From: Chitinophagaceae bacterium
GTDB lineage: Bacteria; Bacteroidota; Bacteroidia; Chitinophagales; Chitinophagaceae
Assembly (NCBI GenBank): GCA_020853515.1
Contig: JADYYU010000367.1
Location: 1-9,581, forward strand
DNA length: 9,581 bases
Reading direction: 5' to 3'
This document shows positions 1 through 6,843 of the stretch, piece by piece. Made by a program: the position numbers and the translations under genes. The notes below the pieces were generated by a model. The model was not told the DNA's origin, did not search any database, and was given only the letters and a program-made list of their open reading frames with translations. Every line of letters starts with the position of its first letter. The stretch's first letter is position 1.

Positions 1-1491
1 CATTGCACACTCATTAATGACAGTTACAATTCAGATGTTTCATCCTTTGCCATTGCTGTAGATTTTCTATTACAGCAAAATCAGCATGAAAATAAGACCA
101 TTATACTCTCTGATATTTTGCAAAGCGGGCGCGACAACGAACTTTATGATGAGGTAGCTGATTTACTGAAACAAAAAAAGATCAGGCGACTCATCGGCAT
201 CGGCGATACCATCAGCAGAAACAAAAAAGTTTTCAGGGCAAACCGCAATTTGCACTCAACATTCTTTAAAACAACCGAGGATTTTTTAAATACCATTGAC
301 TCATCGTCCTTTCATCAGGAATGCATATTGATCAAGGGTGCCCGAAAATACGGATTCGAAAAAATTGCGAAAAGACTGCAGGAGCGCATTCATCAGACAG
401 TGATGGAAATAAATCTGAATGCGCTGGTACACAACTATAAAGCCTATCAGTCGCAACTACAAAAAAGCACCCGTGTCATGGCGATGGTCAAAGCATTTTC
501 ATATGGCAGCGGCAGTTTTGAAGTAGCCAATAAGCTGCAATTCGAAGGGGTCGATTATCTGGCTGTTGCTTATACCGACGAGGGTATCTTGCTACGCAAA
601 AATGGTATTACCCTGCCCATCATGGTCATGAATGCAGACGAAAATTCGTTCGACCAGATTATTGAATGGAAACTGGAACCTGAAATTTATAATTTCCGAA
701 CTTTACACAAAATGCTGGAAGCCACTATTTCTGCCGATTGCGTGGCCTATCCTGTTCATTTGAAACTGGATACCGGCATGCACCGGCTCGGCTTTGAAAG
801 CCATGATATGGCCTCGCTCTGCGATGAGCTCGTACAGCATAAGGAACTGCGGATCGCTTCTGTATTTTCACATCTTGCAGGCAGTGAAGATGCAGCACTC
901 GATCATTTTACCGCACAGCAGAAAGCGCTTTTTTTAAGTATGACGGATACCATCGCTCAAAAAATTGCGGAACCTTTCCTTCGACACCTGTGCAACTCAT
1001 CTGCGATCGTCAGGCACCCTGATCTGCATTTCGACATGGTGCGTCTGGGACTGGGACTGTATGGCATCGATACCACTGAAAACATGAAGCCCGCGCTGCG
1101 CAACGTCAGCAGACTTAGAACTTCCATTGCACAAATTAAAAGAATATCAGCCGGAGAAACGGTTGGCTATAACCGTAAGGGAAGCGTTACACGCGATACA
1201 GTGATCGGTACAGTTTGTGTAGGCTATGCAGATGGTGTACCGCGACGCTTAGGCAATGGCAAAGGCACGATGCTGCTGCACAATACAAAGGTGCCCATCG
1301 TTGGCAATGTTTGCATGGATATGTGTATGCTGGATATTACAGACTTACCACAAACCAGAGAAGGAGATATTGTAGAAATATTTGGCGAACATTTTCCGGT
1401 TACCGAAGTGGCCAAAGCGGCCGACACCATTCCCTACGAAATTCTCACCGGTATTTCGCAACGGGTAAAAAGAGTGTATTTTGAGGAGTAA
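1..1491 (+). CDS. Bifunctional MurF / alanine racemase fusion (5' end outside window)
   Basis: The reading frame is open from base 1, so the N-terminal part lies outside the window; 496 codons are present. The first ~133 residues are the end of a MurF ligase (UDP-MurNAc-tripeptide + D-Ala-D-Ala), recognised by INDSYNSD at residues 5-12, matching the hinge motif of Mur ligases, and by TIILSDILQSG further on. From about base 400 a fold-type III PLP alanine racemase follows: the PLP lysine is in AMVKAFSYGSG (K164, codon at 490) and the catalytic tyrosine in VGYNRKG (Y390, codon at 1168). LKLDTGMHRLG and the C-terminal GNVCMDMCMLD also fit. The fusion supplies D-alanine and consumes D-Ala-D-Ala for peptidoglycan in the cytoplasm; such MurF-Alr fusions are known in Bacteroidota. 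The lysine motif differs from the usual VKANAYGHG of stand-alone racemases. The gene ends 65 bases from the convergent ChaN-like gene. Confidence 0.95.
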   Translation, partial: HCTLINDSYNSDVSSFAIAVDFLLQQNQHENKTIILSDILQSGRDNELYDEVADLLKQKKIRRLIGIGDTISRNKKVFRANRNLHSTFFKTTEDFLNTIDSSSFHQECILIKGARKYGFEKIAKRLQERIHQTVMEINLNALVHNYKAYQSQLQKSTRVMAMVKAFSYGSGSFEVANKLQFEGVDYLAVAYTDEGILLRKNGITLPIMVMNADENSFDQIIEWKLEPEIYNFRTLHKMLEATISADCVAYPVHLKLDTGMHRLGFESHDMASLCDELVQHKELRIASVFSHLAGSEDAALDHFTAQQKALFLSMTDTIAQKIAEPFLRHLCNSSAIVRHPDLHFDMVRLGLGLYGIDTTENMKPALRNVSRLRTSIAQIKRISAGETVGYNRKGSVTRDTVIGTVCVGYADGVPRRLGNGKGTMLLHNTKVPIVGNVCMDMCMLDITDLPQTREGDIVEIFGEHFPVTEVAKAADTIPYEILTGISQRVKRVYFEE

Positions 1492-1556
1492 AAGATTTGT
1501 TCACAAAAAAGCCTGTGCTGCAGACAATTACTTGTATTCAATCTGAACTTTTGCGA

Positions 1557-2516
1557 TTAATCATTATACGTTTTGGGCACAGCGGGGTCTGTAATAATAA
1601 TATAATCGCCGAGCTTTTTATATTCTTCCCAGTTTATATGCGGAAAGGCCTCGTCAGATCCGGTAGAGATGATCAGGGATATTAAGTGCGGGTTATAATT
1701 TTTCAATTGGGCCACGGCTGCATATCCTTCATCGCTGTGAAATCGTCCATTGACCTGCATCACTTTTACATCCCTAAATTTGCGGAAATATTCAGCAATT
1801 GAATAAGCCATGGTAGCATCCCAAAGCGACTGGGACAAAATCATATTAAAGCCGCCCATTGCAGCCATCGGTACTGCGGGTTTGGCCGCAGTATCTTTTC
1901 CAGGTGTTGCAGTATGCCCCATTAAGCCCATCAGTTTATCGTAGTAAGCTCCAGTAGCAGTATCGTAAGGCAAGGGTGCAAAATGACGCCGCGACGACGG
2001 CGACAAATTGGCGAGGGCATCCATCCCCAGCCGGCCGGCCAGATTGGTATAGCGTGTGGGTGCATTGGCGCAAATCACATCCAGTTTATTCTTCTTTGCA
2101 AATTCCACCATAGGTTTATAATCACGGTAATTACTCCAGGCGCGCGCATCTTTGGTAAAACTTTTTTCACGGATACCGTCATACAAATATTCGTCCATGA
2201 TATCCTGCACATCCCGGTCAAACATTTCCATCGACAATACAACCTTAGCCGCGTAGTTTTCATACAGTAATTCCAGCATGCGATGCTCGAGAAAGTGAGT
2301 CACAGAATCATTGTGTTCTTCACCAAAAAACAGCACATCGGCGCTTTCCATATCATCAGCAATCTGTTGCAGATTCACTTCTTTGCCCAATTTTACAGAG
2401 TATATCCTGTAATTTTTCTCCGATAATTGTGCGTATGAAGCAAGCGTGCAACCCAATATGAGCATGCAAAAAAATGAAGCTCTATAGAAGTGAATTTTCA
2501 AATAAGATCGTGTCAT
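1557..2516 (-). CDS. ChaN-like secreted protein (haem-binding uptake / Tiki superfamily)
   Basis: This 319-residue protein resembles the ChaN/DUF399 (Cofac_haem_bdg) family, whose Campylobacter member is an iron-regulated haem-binding lipoprotein of the outer membrane. Family marks are FFGEEHNDS (residues 63-71) with following histidines H74 and H78, SMEMFDRD (95-102), SQSLWDATMA (228-237), and NGRFHSDEG (256-264). An N-terminal export signal is clear: a basic start, a hydrophobic stretch at 13-26, then SYA|Q at 27-30. An alternative is lipid attachment at C23 (sequence LILGC), but leucine at -2 fits the lipobox poorly, so signal peptidase I is favoured. Residues 203-222 form a Pro/Ala-rich stretch that looks like a loop insertion. 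The ATG at 2516 has no Shine-Dalgarno sequence. The gene stands alone: no TonB receptor or haem permease is next to it, so a haem role is an inference from family only; a metalloprotease-like Tiki role is possible. Confidence 0.85.
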   Translation of the reverse strand: MTRSYLKIHFYRASFFCMLILGCTLASYAQLSEKNYRIYSVKLGKEVNLQQIADDMESADVLFFGEEHNDSVTHFLEHRMLELLYENYAAKVVLSMEMFDRDVQDIMDEYLYDGIREKSFTKDARAWSNYRDYKPMVEFAKKNKLDVICANAPTRYTNLAGRLGMDALANLSPSSRRHFAPLPYDTATGAYYDKLMGLMGHTATPGKDTAAKPAVPMAAMGGFNMILSQSLWDATMAYSIAEYFRKFRDVKVMQVNGRFHSDEGYAAVAQLKNYNPHLISLIISTGSDEAFPHINWEEYKKLGDYIIITDPAVPKTYND

Positions 2517-2722
2517 AGTATTTCAGGCAATAATGATTCGGCCCCAATATACTGCTGTAAATCAACAATCGGAAATACCTGATGTTTTTGCATGAGTCAG
2601 ATTAAGCAGGATCCGGGCATAACCTCAATGGTGCTGCTAACTTAAGGACGCATATTATCATCGGCCATACGGTATCGTAAAATAAAGATAAGCATGAGCG
2701 TTTTTAACGGACAGGCCTTCAG

Positions 2723-2753
2723 TATCGGCAAAATATTCTGATTATTATCGGCA
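2723..2753 (+). repeat. Direct repeat TATCGGCA x2 upstream of the 2777 gene
   Basis: TATCGGCA occurs exactly at 2723-2730 and again at 2746-2753, 23 bases apart start to start (about two helical turns). A third partial copy, ATCGGC, lies at 2660-2665. The pair lies directly upstream of the promoter-like box at 2761, where a regulator could bind. That it is an operator is an inference; the repeat is exact but short. Confidence 0.4.
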
Positions 2754-2760
2754 GATGTTG

Positions 2761-2768
2761 TAGATTTG
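2761..2768 (+). promoter_or_regulatory. Promoter -7 box TAGATTTG
   Basis: The sequence matches the Bacteroidota -7 consensus TAnnTTTG fully. Only a poor -33 element (CTG at 2738-2740) is found at the expected distance. The box ends eight bases before the ATG at 2777, so transcription starting a few bases downstream would give an almost leaderless mRNA, in keeping with the lack of any Shine-Dalgarno sequence there. Confidence 0.45.
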
Positions 2769-2776
2769 AAACCTAT

Positions 2777-3214
2777 ATGAAATCATTCTTCTTTTTAATT
2801 GCATTCATGTTTGCAACGCAATTTTCCTTCGCACAGAGTACACCTGATCAGATCGTCGATAAATTTTTTCAGGATCTGGTCAATGAAAAACCCGATCAGG
2901 TAATTGATAATTTCTATACCCACATGCCCTGGGTAGTAAATATCAAGGATGAAATTGCCAAACTAAAAACCAATTTTAAAACGCTGCAGGATTATTTTGG
3001 TAAATATTGCGGACAGGCACTGATCGGCAAAAAAGAGATCGGTGGCGGCGCCCTGGTCATTTATACTTATCTGGTAAAATATGAAAGACAACCAATACGG
3101 TTTACCTTTAAATTTTACAAACCAAAAGATACCTGGTTATCATACGGGTTTTCGTATGATATGAGTCTGGATGAAGAACTGGATCAGTCGGTGAAGTTGC
3201 AGAATATGCGATAA
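2777..3214 (+). CDS. Small secreted protein of unknown function
   Basis: This 145-residue protein has a typical signal peptide: MKS, a hydrophobic Phe-rich stretch at 4-18, and cleavage at SFA|Q (19|20), giving a mature protein of about 126 residues, probably periplasmic or secreted. I do not recognise a named family. The pattern of an N-terminal helix pair (STPDQIVDKFFQDLVNEKPDQVIDNFY) followed by beta-strand-like segments (ALVIYTYLVKYE, IRFTFKFYKPKDTWLSYGFSYD) resembles NTF2-like or DUF3887/DUF4019-type folds; this is a guess from secondary structure. One cysteine remains in the mature part (C78). The ATG at 2777 follows a TAnnTTTG box closely and has no Shine-Dalgarno site. It is divergent from the ChaN-like gene and lies 74 bases before the prenyltransferase gene, which seems to have its own promoter. 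Confidence 0.8.
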   Translation: MKSFFFLIAFMFATQFSFAQSTPDQIVDKFFQDLVNEKPDQVIDNFYTHMPWVVNIKDEIAKLKTNFKTLQDYFGKYCGQALIGKKEIGGGALVIYTYLVKYERQPIRFTFKFYKPKDTWLSYGFSYDMSLDEELDQSVKLQNMR

Positions 3215-3263
3215 GCGGACAGCCTATAGAGAAAAAATGAACGGCATAAGGATAAATTGATCT

Positions 3264-3271
3264 TACCTTTG
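3264..3271 (+). promoter_or_regulatory. Promoter -7 box TACCTTTG for the prenyltransferase gene
   Basis: Full match to TAnnTTTG, ending 17 bases before the TTG start codon at 3289. No TTG is present at the usual -33 distance, so only half of the promoter is supported. If it is used, the 5' leader is about ten bases and the prenyltransferase-yqgF pair would be transcribed separately from the small secreted gene. Confidence 0.45.
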
Positions 3272-3288
3272 TCACTAAAATAAGAATT

Positions 3289-4173
3289 TTGTCGGCGCTT
3301 AAACAATTAGCAAATTACTTTTCTTTAATAAAATTCAGTCATACCATTTTTGCAATGCCTTTTGCACTGGTCGGCTTTTTTCTGGCCTGGCGTACTGTAG
3401 GTTACAACGAGGCAATGCCAGCGAACGAATGGCGGCTGCTGTTAATGGTGATCTTGTGCATGGTATTTGCGCGAAGTGCGGCCATGGCTTTTAACCGCTA
3501 TATTGACGAGCGCTTCGACAAACTGAATCCGCGAACGGCCGTCAGGGAAATTCCTGCCGGCATCATTCAAAAGCAGCATGCACTTTTGTTTGTGATCATC
3601 ACTTGTCTTCTTTTTGTAGCCACCACTTTCTTTATTAATCGCATCTGTTTTTATTTATCGCCGGTAGCGTTGTTTGTGATTTTGTTTTACAGTTACACCA
3701 AAAGATTTACGCCCCTTTGTCATTTGGTGTTAGGCCTTGGATTGTCACTGGCTCCGATCGGTGCATATCTGGCTGTAACCGGTCATTTCGACACCTTGCC
3801 ATTGTTGTTCTCGTTTATTGTTTTTACCTGGGTAAGCGGGTTTGATATTTTGTATGCCTTACAGGATGAAACGTTTGACCGGGAAAACAAACTGCAATCG
3901 ATACCGGTTTTGCTGGGCCGAAAGAACGCCATGCTAGTTTCAAATATACTGCATGTAATTACGGCGTCAGTCGTTATTTACATCGGTTATGCATACATGC
4001 AAAGTTATACCTATTATGCAGGTGCGGCTCTCTTCACAGGTCTCTTATTTTATCAGCATACGCTGGTTAAGCCGCACGATATCAGCAAGGTGAACCTCGC
4101 TTTTGGAACAACGAATGGCATTGCCAGTATTTTATATGCATCGTTTGTTATTTTATTCATTGTCATGCAATAA
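3289..4173 (+). CDS. mqnP: UbiA-family prenyltransferase, probably menaquinone MqnP
   Basis: This 294-residue inner-membrane protein attaches a polyprenyl chain to an aromatic acid. Both Asp-rich motifs of the UbiA superfamily, which bind Mg2+ and diphosphate, are present: NRYIDERFD (N69, D73, D77) followed by NPRTAVREIPAG (80-91), and DILYALQDETFD (D186, D193, D197) followed by LQSIPVLLG. About eight hydrophobic segments can be seen between 15 and 293. The wording of the motifs is closer to MqnP (futalosine pathway of menaquinone) than to ubiquinone UbiA, and Bacteroidota normally make menaquinone, so MqnP is favoured; substrate cannot be proved from sequence. The start is TTG at 3289: the frame upstream has no ATG or GTG before the stop at 3253, and LIKFSHTIFAMPFALVGFF sits at the usual distance from the N-terminus. 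The yqgF gene starts 23 bases after the stop, suggesting an operon. Confidence 0.9.
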   Translation: MSALKQLANYFSLIKFSHTIFAMPFALVGFFLAWRTVGYNEAMPANEWRLLLMVILCMVFARSAAMAFNRYIDERFDKLNPRTAVREIPAGIIQKQHALLFVIITCLLFVATTFFINRICFYLSPVALFVILFYSYTKRFTPLCHLVLGLGLSLAPIGAYLAVTGHFDTLPLLFSFIVFTWVSGFDILYALQDETFDRENKLQSIPVLLGRKNAMLVSNILHVITASVVIYIGYAYMQSYTYYAGAALFTGLLFYQHTLVKPHDISKVNLAFGTTNGIASILYASFVILFIVMQ

Positions 4174-4196
4174 ACAGTTTGCCAACCTATTTTTTT

Positions 4197-4607
4197 ATGC
4201 CCAGAATACTCGCTATCGATTACGGAAAAAAACGAACGGGCATCGCAGTCAGCGACCCGCTTAAGATCATAGCCAACGGCCTTACCACAGTTGACACCAA
4301 AGAACTGATCCCTTTTTTAAAAAAGTACTTTGAAACAGAAGACGTTGAGACTGTTATCATCGGAATGCCAAAATCACTGAGGAATGAAGCAACGGATGCG
4401 ACGCCGCTGGTTGAGAAATTTATGCAGTTGTTTCATGCCACTTTTCCCGGCAGGCCGCTGACAGCAATAGACGAACGATATACTTCCAAAATGGCTTTTC
4501 AAACAATGATCGATGCAGGACTTGGCAAAAAAGCGCGACAAAATAAGGCCCTCATCGATGAGATCAGTGCTACCATTTTACTGCAGGGCTATATGCAAAC
4601 ATTGTAA
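4197..4607 (+). CDS. ruvX: YqgF/RuvX: putative pre-16S rRNA nuclease / Holliday junction resolvase-like
   Basis: This 136-residue RNase H-fold protein is the widespread YqgF family, implicated in 5' end maturation of 16S rRNA and earlier named RuvX from its likeness to RuvC. The acidic active-site set is visible: D8 in ILAIDYGKKRTGIAVSD, E93 in TAIDERYTS, and D121 in ALIDEISATILLQ; IIGMPKSL (55-61) is the conserved strand-loop. The ATG at 4197 is chosen because the family begins right before the LAIDYG strand; an in-frame TTG at 4179 would add six residues (PTYFF-type) without family support. Length is normal for the family. No Shine-Dalgarno sequence is present; a T-run precedes the ATG. It is probably co-transcribed with the prenyltransferase 23 bases upstream and converges on the TPR gene, 80 bases away. 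Confidence 0.93.
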   Translation: MPRILAIDYGKKRTGIAVSDPLKIIANGLTTVDTKELIPFLKKYFETEDVETVIIGMPKSLRNEATDATPLVEKFMQLFHATFPGRPLTAIDERYTSKMAFQTMIDAGLGKKARQNKALIDEISATILLQGYMQTL

Positions 4608-4687
4608 AGCGGGCGGGGTTTCAAGAAACAGATCTCTTGGCGAACCGTAATAAAAATGGCGCACATTTTTTGGTGCTGCAGGGCTTA

Positions 4688-6517
4688 CTAACTTTTAGGA
4701 ACTTCCACATCGGCTTTGTCCCCCCGCAAGATTCTGAATCTTTTACGTGCTTCATTCACAAACGTGCTGCCCGGATATTGAATGATCAGCTTCTCATAAA
4801 GTCGTTTGGCTTCATCCTTGTTACTGAAATAATTTTCATTAATATATGCAAGGTTAAAAAGCGCGTCATCTGCCAGCACATCATCTCCGTATTGGGTCGT
4901 AATTTTTTGCAACTGCATGGCTGCTTCGCTGTAGTCCTGCTTCTTCAGCGCAATATTTGCCCTTTCCATCAAAATATCATCCTGCAAAGGATGTTTCGGA
5001 AACAACAATTCAATACTGTCCATGGTCAGTAAAGCTTCATCATCTTTATTTTGAAATTCAAGCAAATCAGCGCGGGCAAACATCAGCAAAGGTGTGGTGT
5101 TGCTATCCGCGATCGGATTGTTTTCAGTGATCAGCACCGATAAATTTAAGGCATCATTGGCAATCAGCTCTGAAGTAGACGCCTTCAGCACATCCAACTG
5201 ACCCTGAGCCCAGGCAAAATCGCCGGTATAATAGGACAACTTAGCATTTTTATAGCGGGCCTCTTCACCCAGCATATCACTTTTAAATTCTTTGTCTACC
5301 TGCGAATACAGCAAGGTACTTTCCCAGATATCGTTGCGTACCAGTTCATAGTCGCCCATCTCCAGTTTGCATCGGCCTCTGAATACGGCGTCTACATTAT
5401 TGGCTTTTGTTACTTCACTTAGCAGGGCGATAGCTTTGTCAATATTATGGGCATAGCGAGCTTCGAGCTCGGCAAATTCGCGAATGGTTTCACGACGCTT
5501 GTAAGCAGGATTTTCATCCAGAAACTTCTCATAGGCCTTTGACACATTGCTGACATCTGCTACGGTATAATGCGGATTATATTTCAACTGCTCTTTCATG
5601 CAGGTCAGTTTTTCGCTGGCAGCCAGTGTATAATAAGGTTCTTCAGCACCCTGCGCAATCACAAAATCATAAGCGATCAGGGCCGCCTTGAATTCCTTTT
5701 CGCGGAGCGCGAGCCTGGCAAAACCCAGTGCCCTCCGCCCTTGCTCCTTAAAGCGGGTATCAATTGCTTTGATCTGAGTAAAGGCACTTTCATAGTCTCT
5801 TTGCTGCATATAAAGCCAGGCCAGGAGGTCGGGATAAGCGACTATATCTGGCTGACTGCCGGCACGTTTCTGTATTTTTTTTCTGAAAGCTTCGAGTTTT
5901 TCAGCGTTGTTAAACATTCGCTGAAACGCGGATTTGATTTCTTCTGATTTTTCACTTTTTGAAATATACAGATCGAGCAAACTTTCGGTCGCTTTTTCGG
6001 TATCCCCCATTTTATCAAAAAGAATAGCCAGTTCCTCGGCATAGAGATATGGATTCTCCTTTGCAAAACTCTTGCCCCTTTCATATACAGCCACCGCCTG
6101 ATCGAGCATATTCGCATTTTGAAAAAGCACCGCTGTATTTCTGATCTCTTCATCATTGGGCTTCACATCATCAATGATCGATTTGAAAATTTTGTTTGCC
6201 TTTTTATCCTCTCCCTGTATTTTATAAAGCTTAGCCAGTTCAAAATTGTATCGGTTATTGTTGTCATCCAGCTTAATCAGTTGTTTGATGACCTTGTCTG
6301 CCGTTTTATAATCTTTGAACGCCAGCAGACTTTCAAAATAAGCCAGTAAAATCACAGGATCTTTTTCGTTATACTGAGCCAGTTGTTTGTATGCTGCAAC
6401 TGCTTTTTCAAATTCACCATTTCTGTAATATTCTCTGGCTACATTTTGCAACTGATCTTGCGCATAACAAGGCATTACGAACCACAGGATGAGTAGAAAA
6501 ACGACTGCTTTTTTCAT
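4688..6517 (-). CDS. Secreted tetratricopeptide repeat protein
   Basis: This protein of 609 residues is all-helical and built of TPR-like units. Clear units include the N-terminal REYYRNGEFEKAVAAYKQLAQYNEKDP and the following FKDYKTADKVIKQLIKLD, and near the C-terminus ALKKQDYSEAAMQLQKITTQYGDD and DALFNLAYINENYFSNKDEAKRLYEKLIIQYPGS, which resemble the TPR units of BamD/YbgF-like envelope proteins; the middle is more degenerate. The signal peptide MKKAVVFLLILWFVMPCYA|Q indicates export to the periplasm. The ATG at 6517 is preferred because it gives the classic MKK start; an in-frame ATG at 6532 would prepend MIFDQ with an acidic residue. TPR proteins are scaffolds, so the partner is unknown, and no enzymatic domain is visible. 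The gene is single, converges on yqgF and is divergent from recQ. Confidence 0.87.
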   Translation of the reverse strand: MKKAVVFLLILWFVMPCYAQDQLQNVAREYYRNGEFEKAVAAYKQLAQYNEKDPVILLAYFESLLAFKDYKTADKVIKQLIKLDDNNNRYNFELAKLYKIQGEDKKANKIFKSIIDDVKPNDEEIRNTAVLFQNANMLDQAVAVYERGKSFAKENPYLYAEELAILFDKMGDTEKATESLLDLYISKSEKSEEIKSAFQRMFNNAEKLEAFRKKIQKRAGSQPDIVAYPDLLAWLYMQQRDYESAFTQIKAIDTRFKEQGRRALGFARLALREKEFKAALIAYDFVIAQGAEEPYYTLAASEKLTCMKEQLKYNPHYTVADVSNVSKAYEKFLDENPAYKRRETIREFAELEARYAHNIDKAIALLSEVTKANNVDAVFRGRCKLEMGDYELVRNDIWESTLLYSQVDKEFKSDMLGEEARYKNAKLSYYTGDFAWAQGQLDVLKASTSELIANDALNLSVLITENNPIADSNTTPLLMFARADLLEFQNKDDEALLTMDSIELLFPKHPLQDDILMERANIALKKQDYSEAAMQLQKITTQYGDDVLADDALFNLAYINENYFSNKDEAKRLYEKLIIQYPGSTFVNEARKRFRILRGDKADVEVPKS

Positions 6518-6606
6518 TTGGTCAAATATCATACTTTTTTTAGTTAAGTGTCAGAAATGTATGCAAAAGTTTCTTAAAGGTTCATTGACAGGCCAACACA
6601 AACATT

Positions 6607-6621
6607 GCATTTCTGAAATGC
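6607..6621. repeat. 15-bp palindrome GCATTTCTGAAATGC
   Basis: Two perfect 7-base arms (6607-6613 and 6615-6621) around a single central T. With its size and symmetry in a divergent promoter region it looks like a dimeric regulator's site, 90 bases upstream of the TPR start and about 220 upstream of recQ. The stem has no loop room, so an RNA hairpin is unlikely. The regulator is unknown. Confidence 0.45.
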
Positions 6622-6831
6622 AGGAATCCGATACAATGCCTATCAAAAATAGGTATCAGCCATATAAACCGATCAGGCATCGAAAGTGTTTATCCCCTTT
6701 TTCATTTTTTAACTAATTATTAGATTTATAGAAGGCGCAAACGCAGTACTTTCGAGTAATGTGTAAAAATAATGATTGATTGCTTTGTTTCAGTCAGATA
6801 AAGTTTATATATTAGTATTCTGCTTCATCTT

Positions 6832-6835
6832 GGAG
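6832..6835 (+). promoter_or_regulatory. Shine-Dalgarno GGAG before recQ start
   Basis: GGAG lies eight bases before the ATG at 6844 and is the main argument for that start over the in-frame ATG at 6874. Such a clear site is rare among the genes of this window. Confidence 0.5.
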
Positions 6836-6843
6836 CAGATCCT

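Larger units (their letters stand above)
6518..6843. other. Divergent intergenic region between the TPR gene and recQ
   Basis: About 325 AT-rich bases with no credible gene. They hold a 15-bp palindrome (6607-6621), a hairpin CCTAT-caaaa-ATAGG at 6639-6653 flanked by GATA (6630-6633) and TATC (6654-6657) that could extend it past a bulge, and a short palindrome CTAATTATTAG (6713-6723). TCAGAAATG at 6550-6558 repeats, inverted, as CATTTCTGA in the 15-bp palindrome. For recQ the nearest promoter-like boxes are imperfect: TACTTTCG at 6747-6754 and TTGCTTTG at 6780-6787. A full TAnnTTTG box is found on neither strand. Confidence 0.6.

Noticed and set aside
403..1491. Internal ATG at 403 as start of a separate alanine racemase
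   Set aside because: The frame is continuous with the MurF part, and no Shine-Dalgarno or promoter-like box stands close before 403; the fusion is well known.
4618..4639. Terminator hairpin between ruvX and the TPR gene
   Set aside because: GTTTC-AA-GAAAC has a two-base loop, CAAGA/TCTTG has five weak pairs, and no T-run follows either of them.
4637..5032. 131-codon plus-strand open frame antisense to the TPR gene
   Set aside because: It overlaps a clear signal-peptide TPR gene, has no recognisable domain, and its composition is that of a reverse-strand shadow.
6607..6621. LexA/SOS box controlling recQ
   Set aside because: The palindrome does not match a known LexA box, and it lies about 220 bases from the recQ start.
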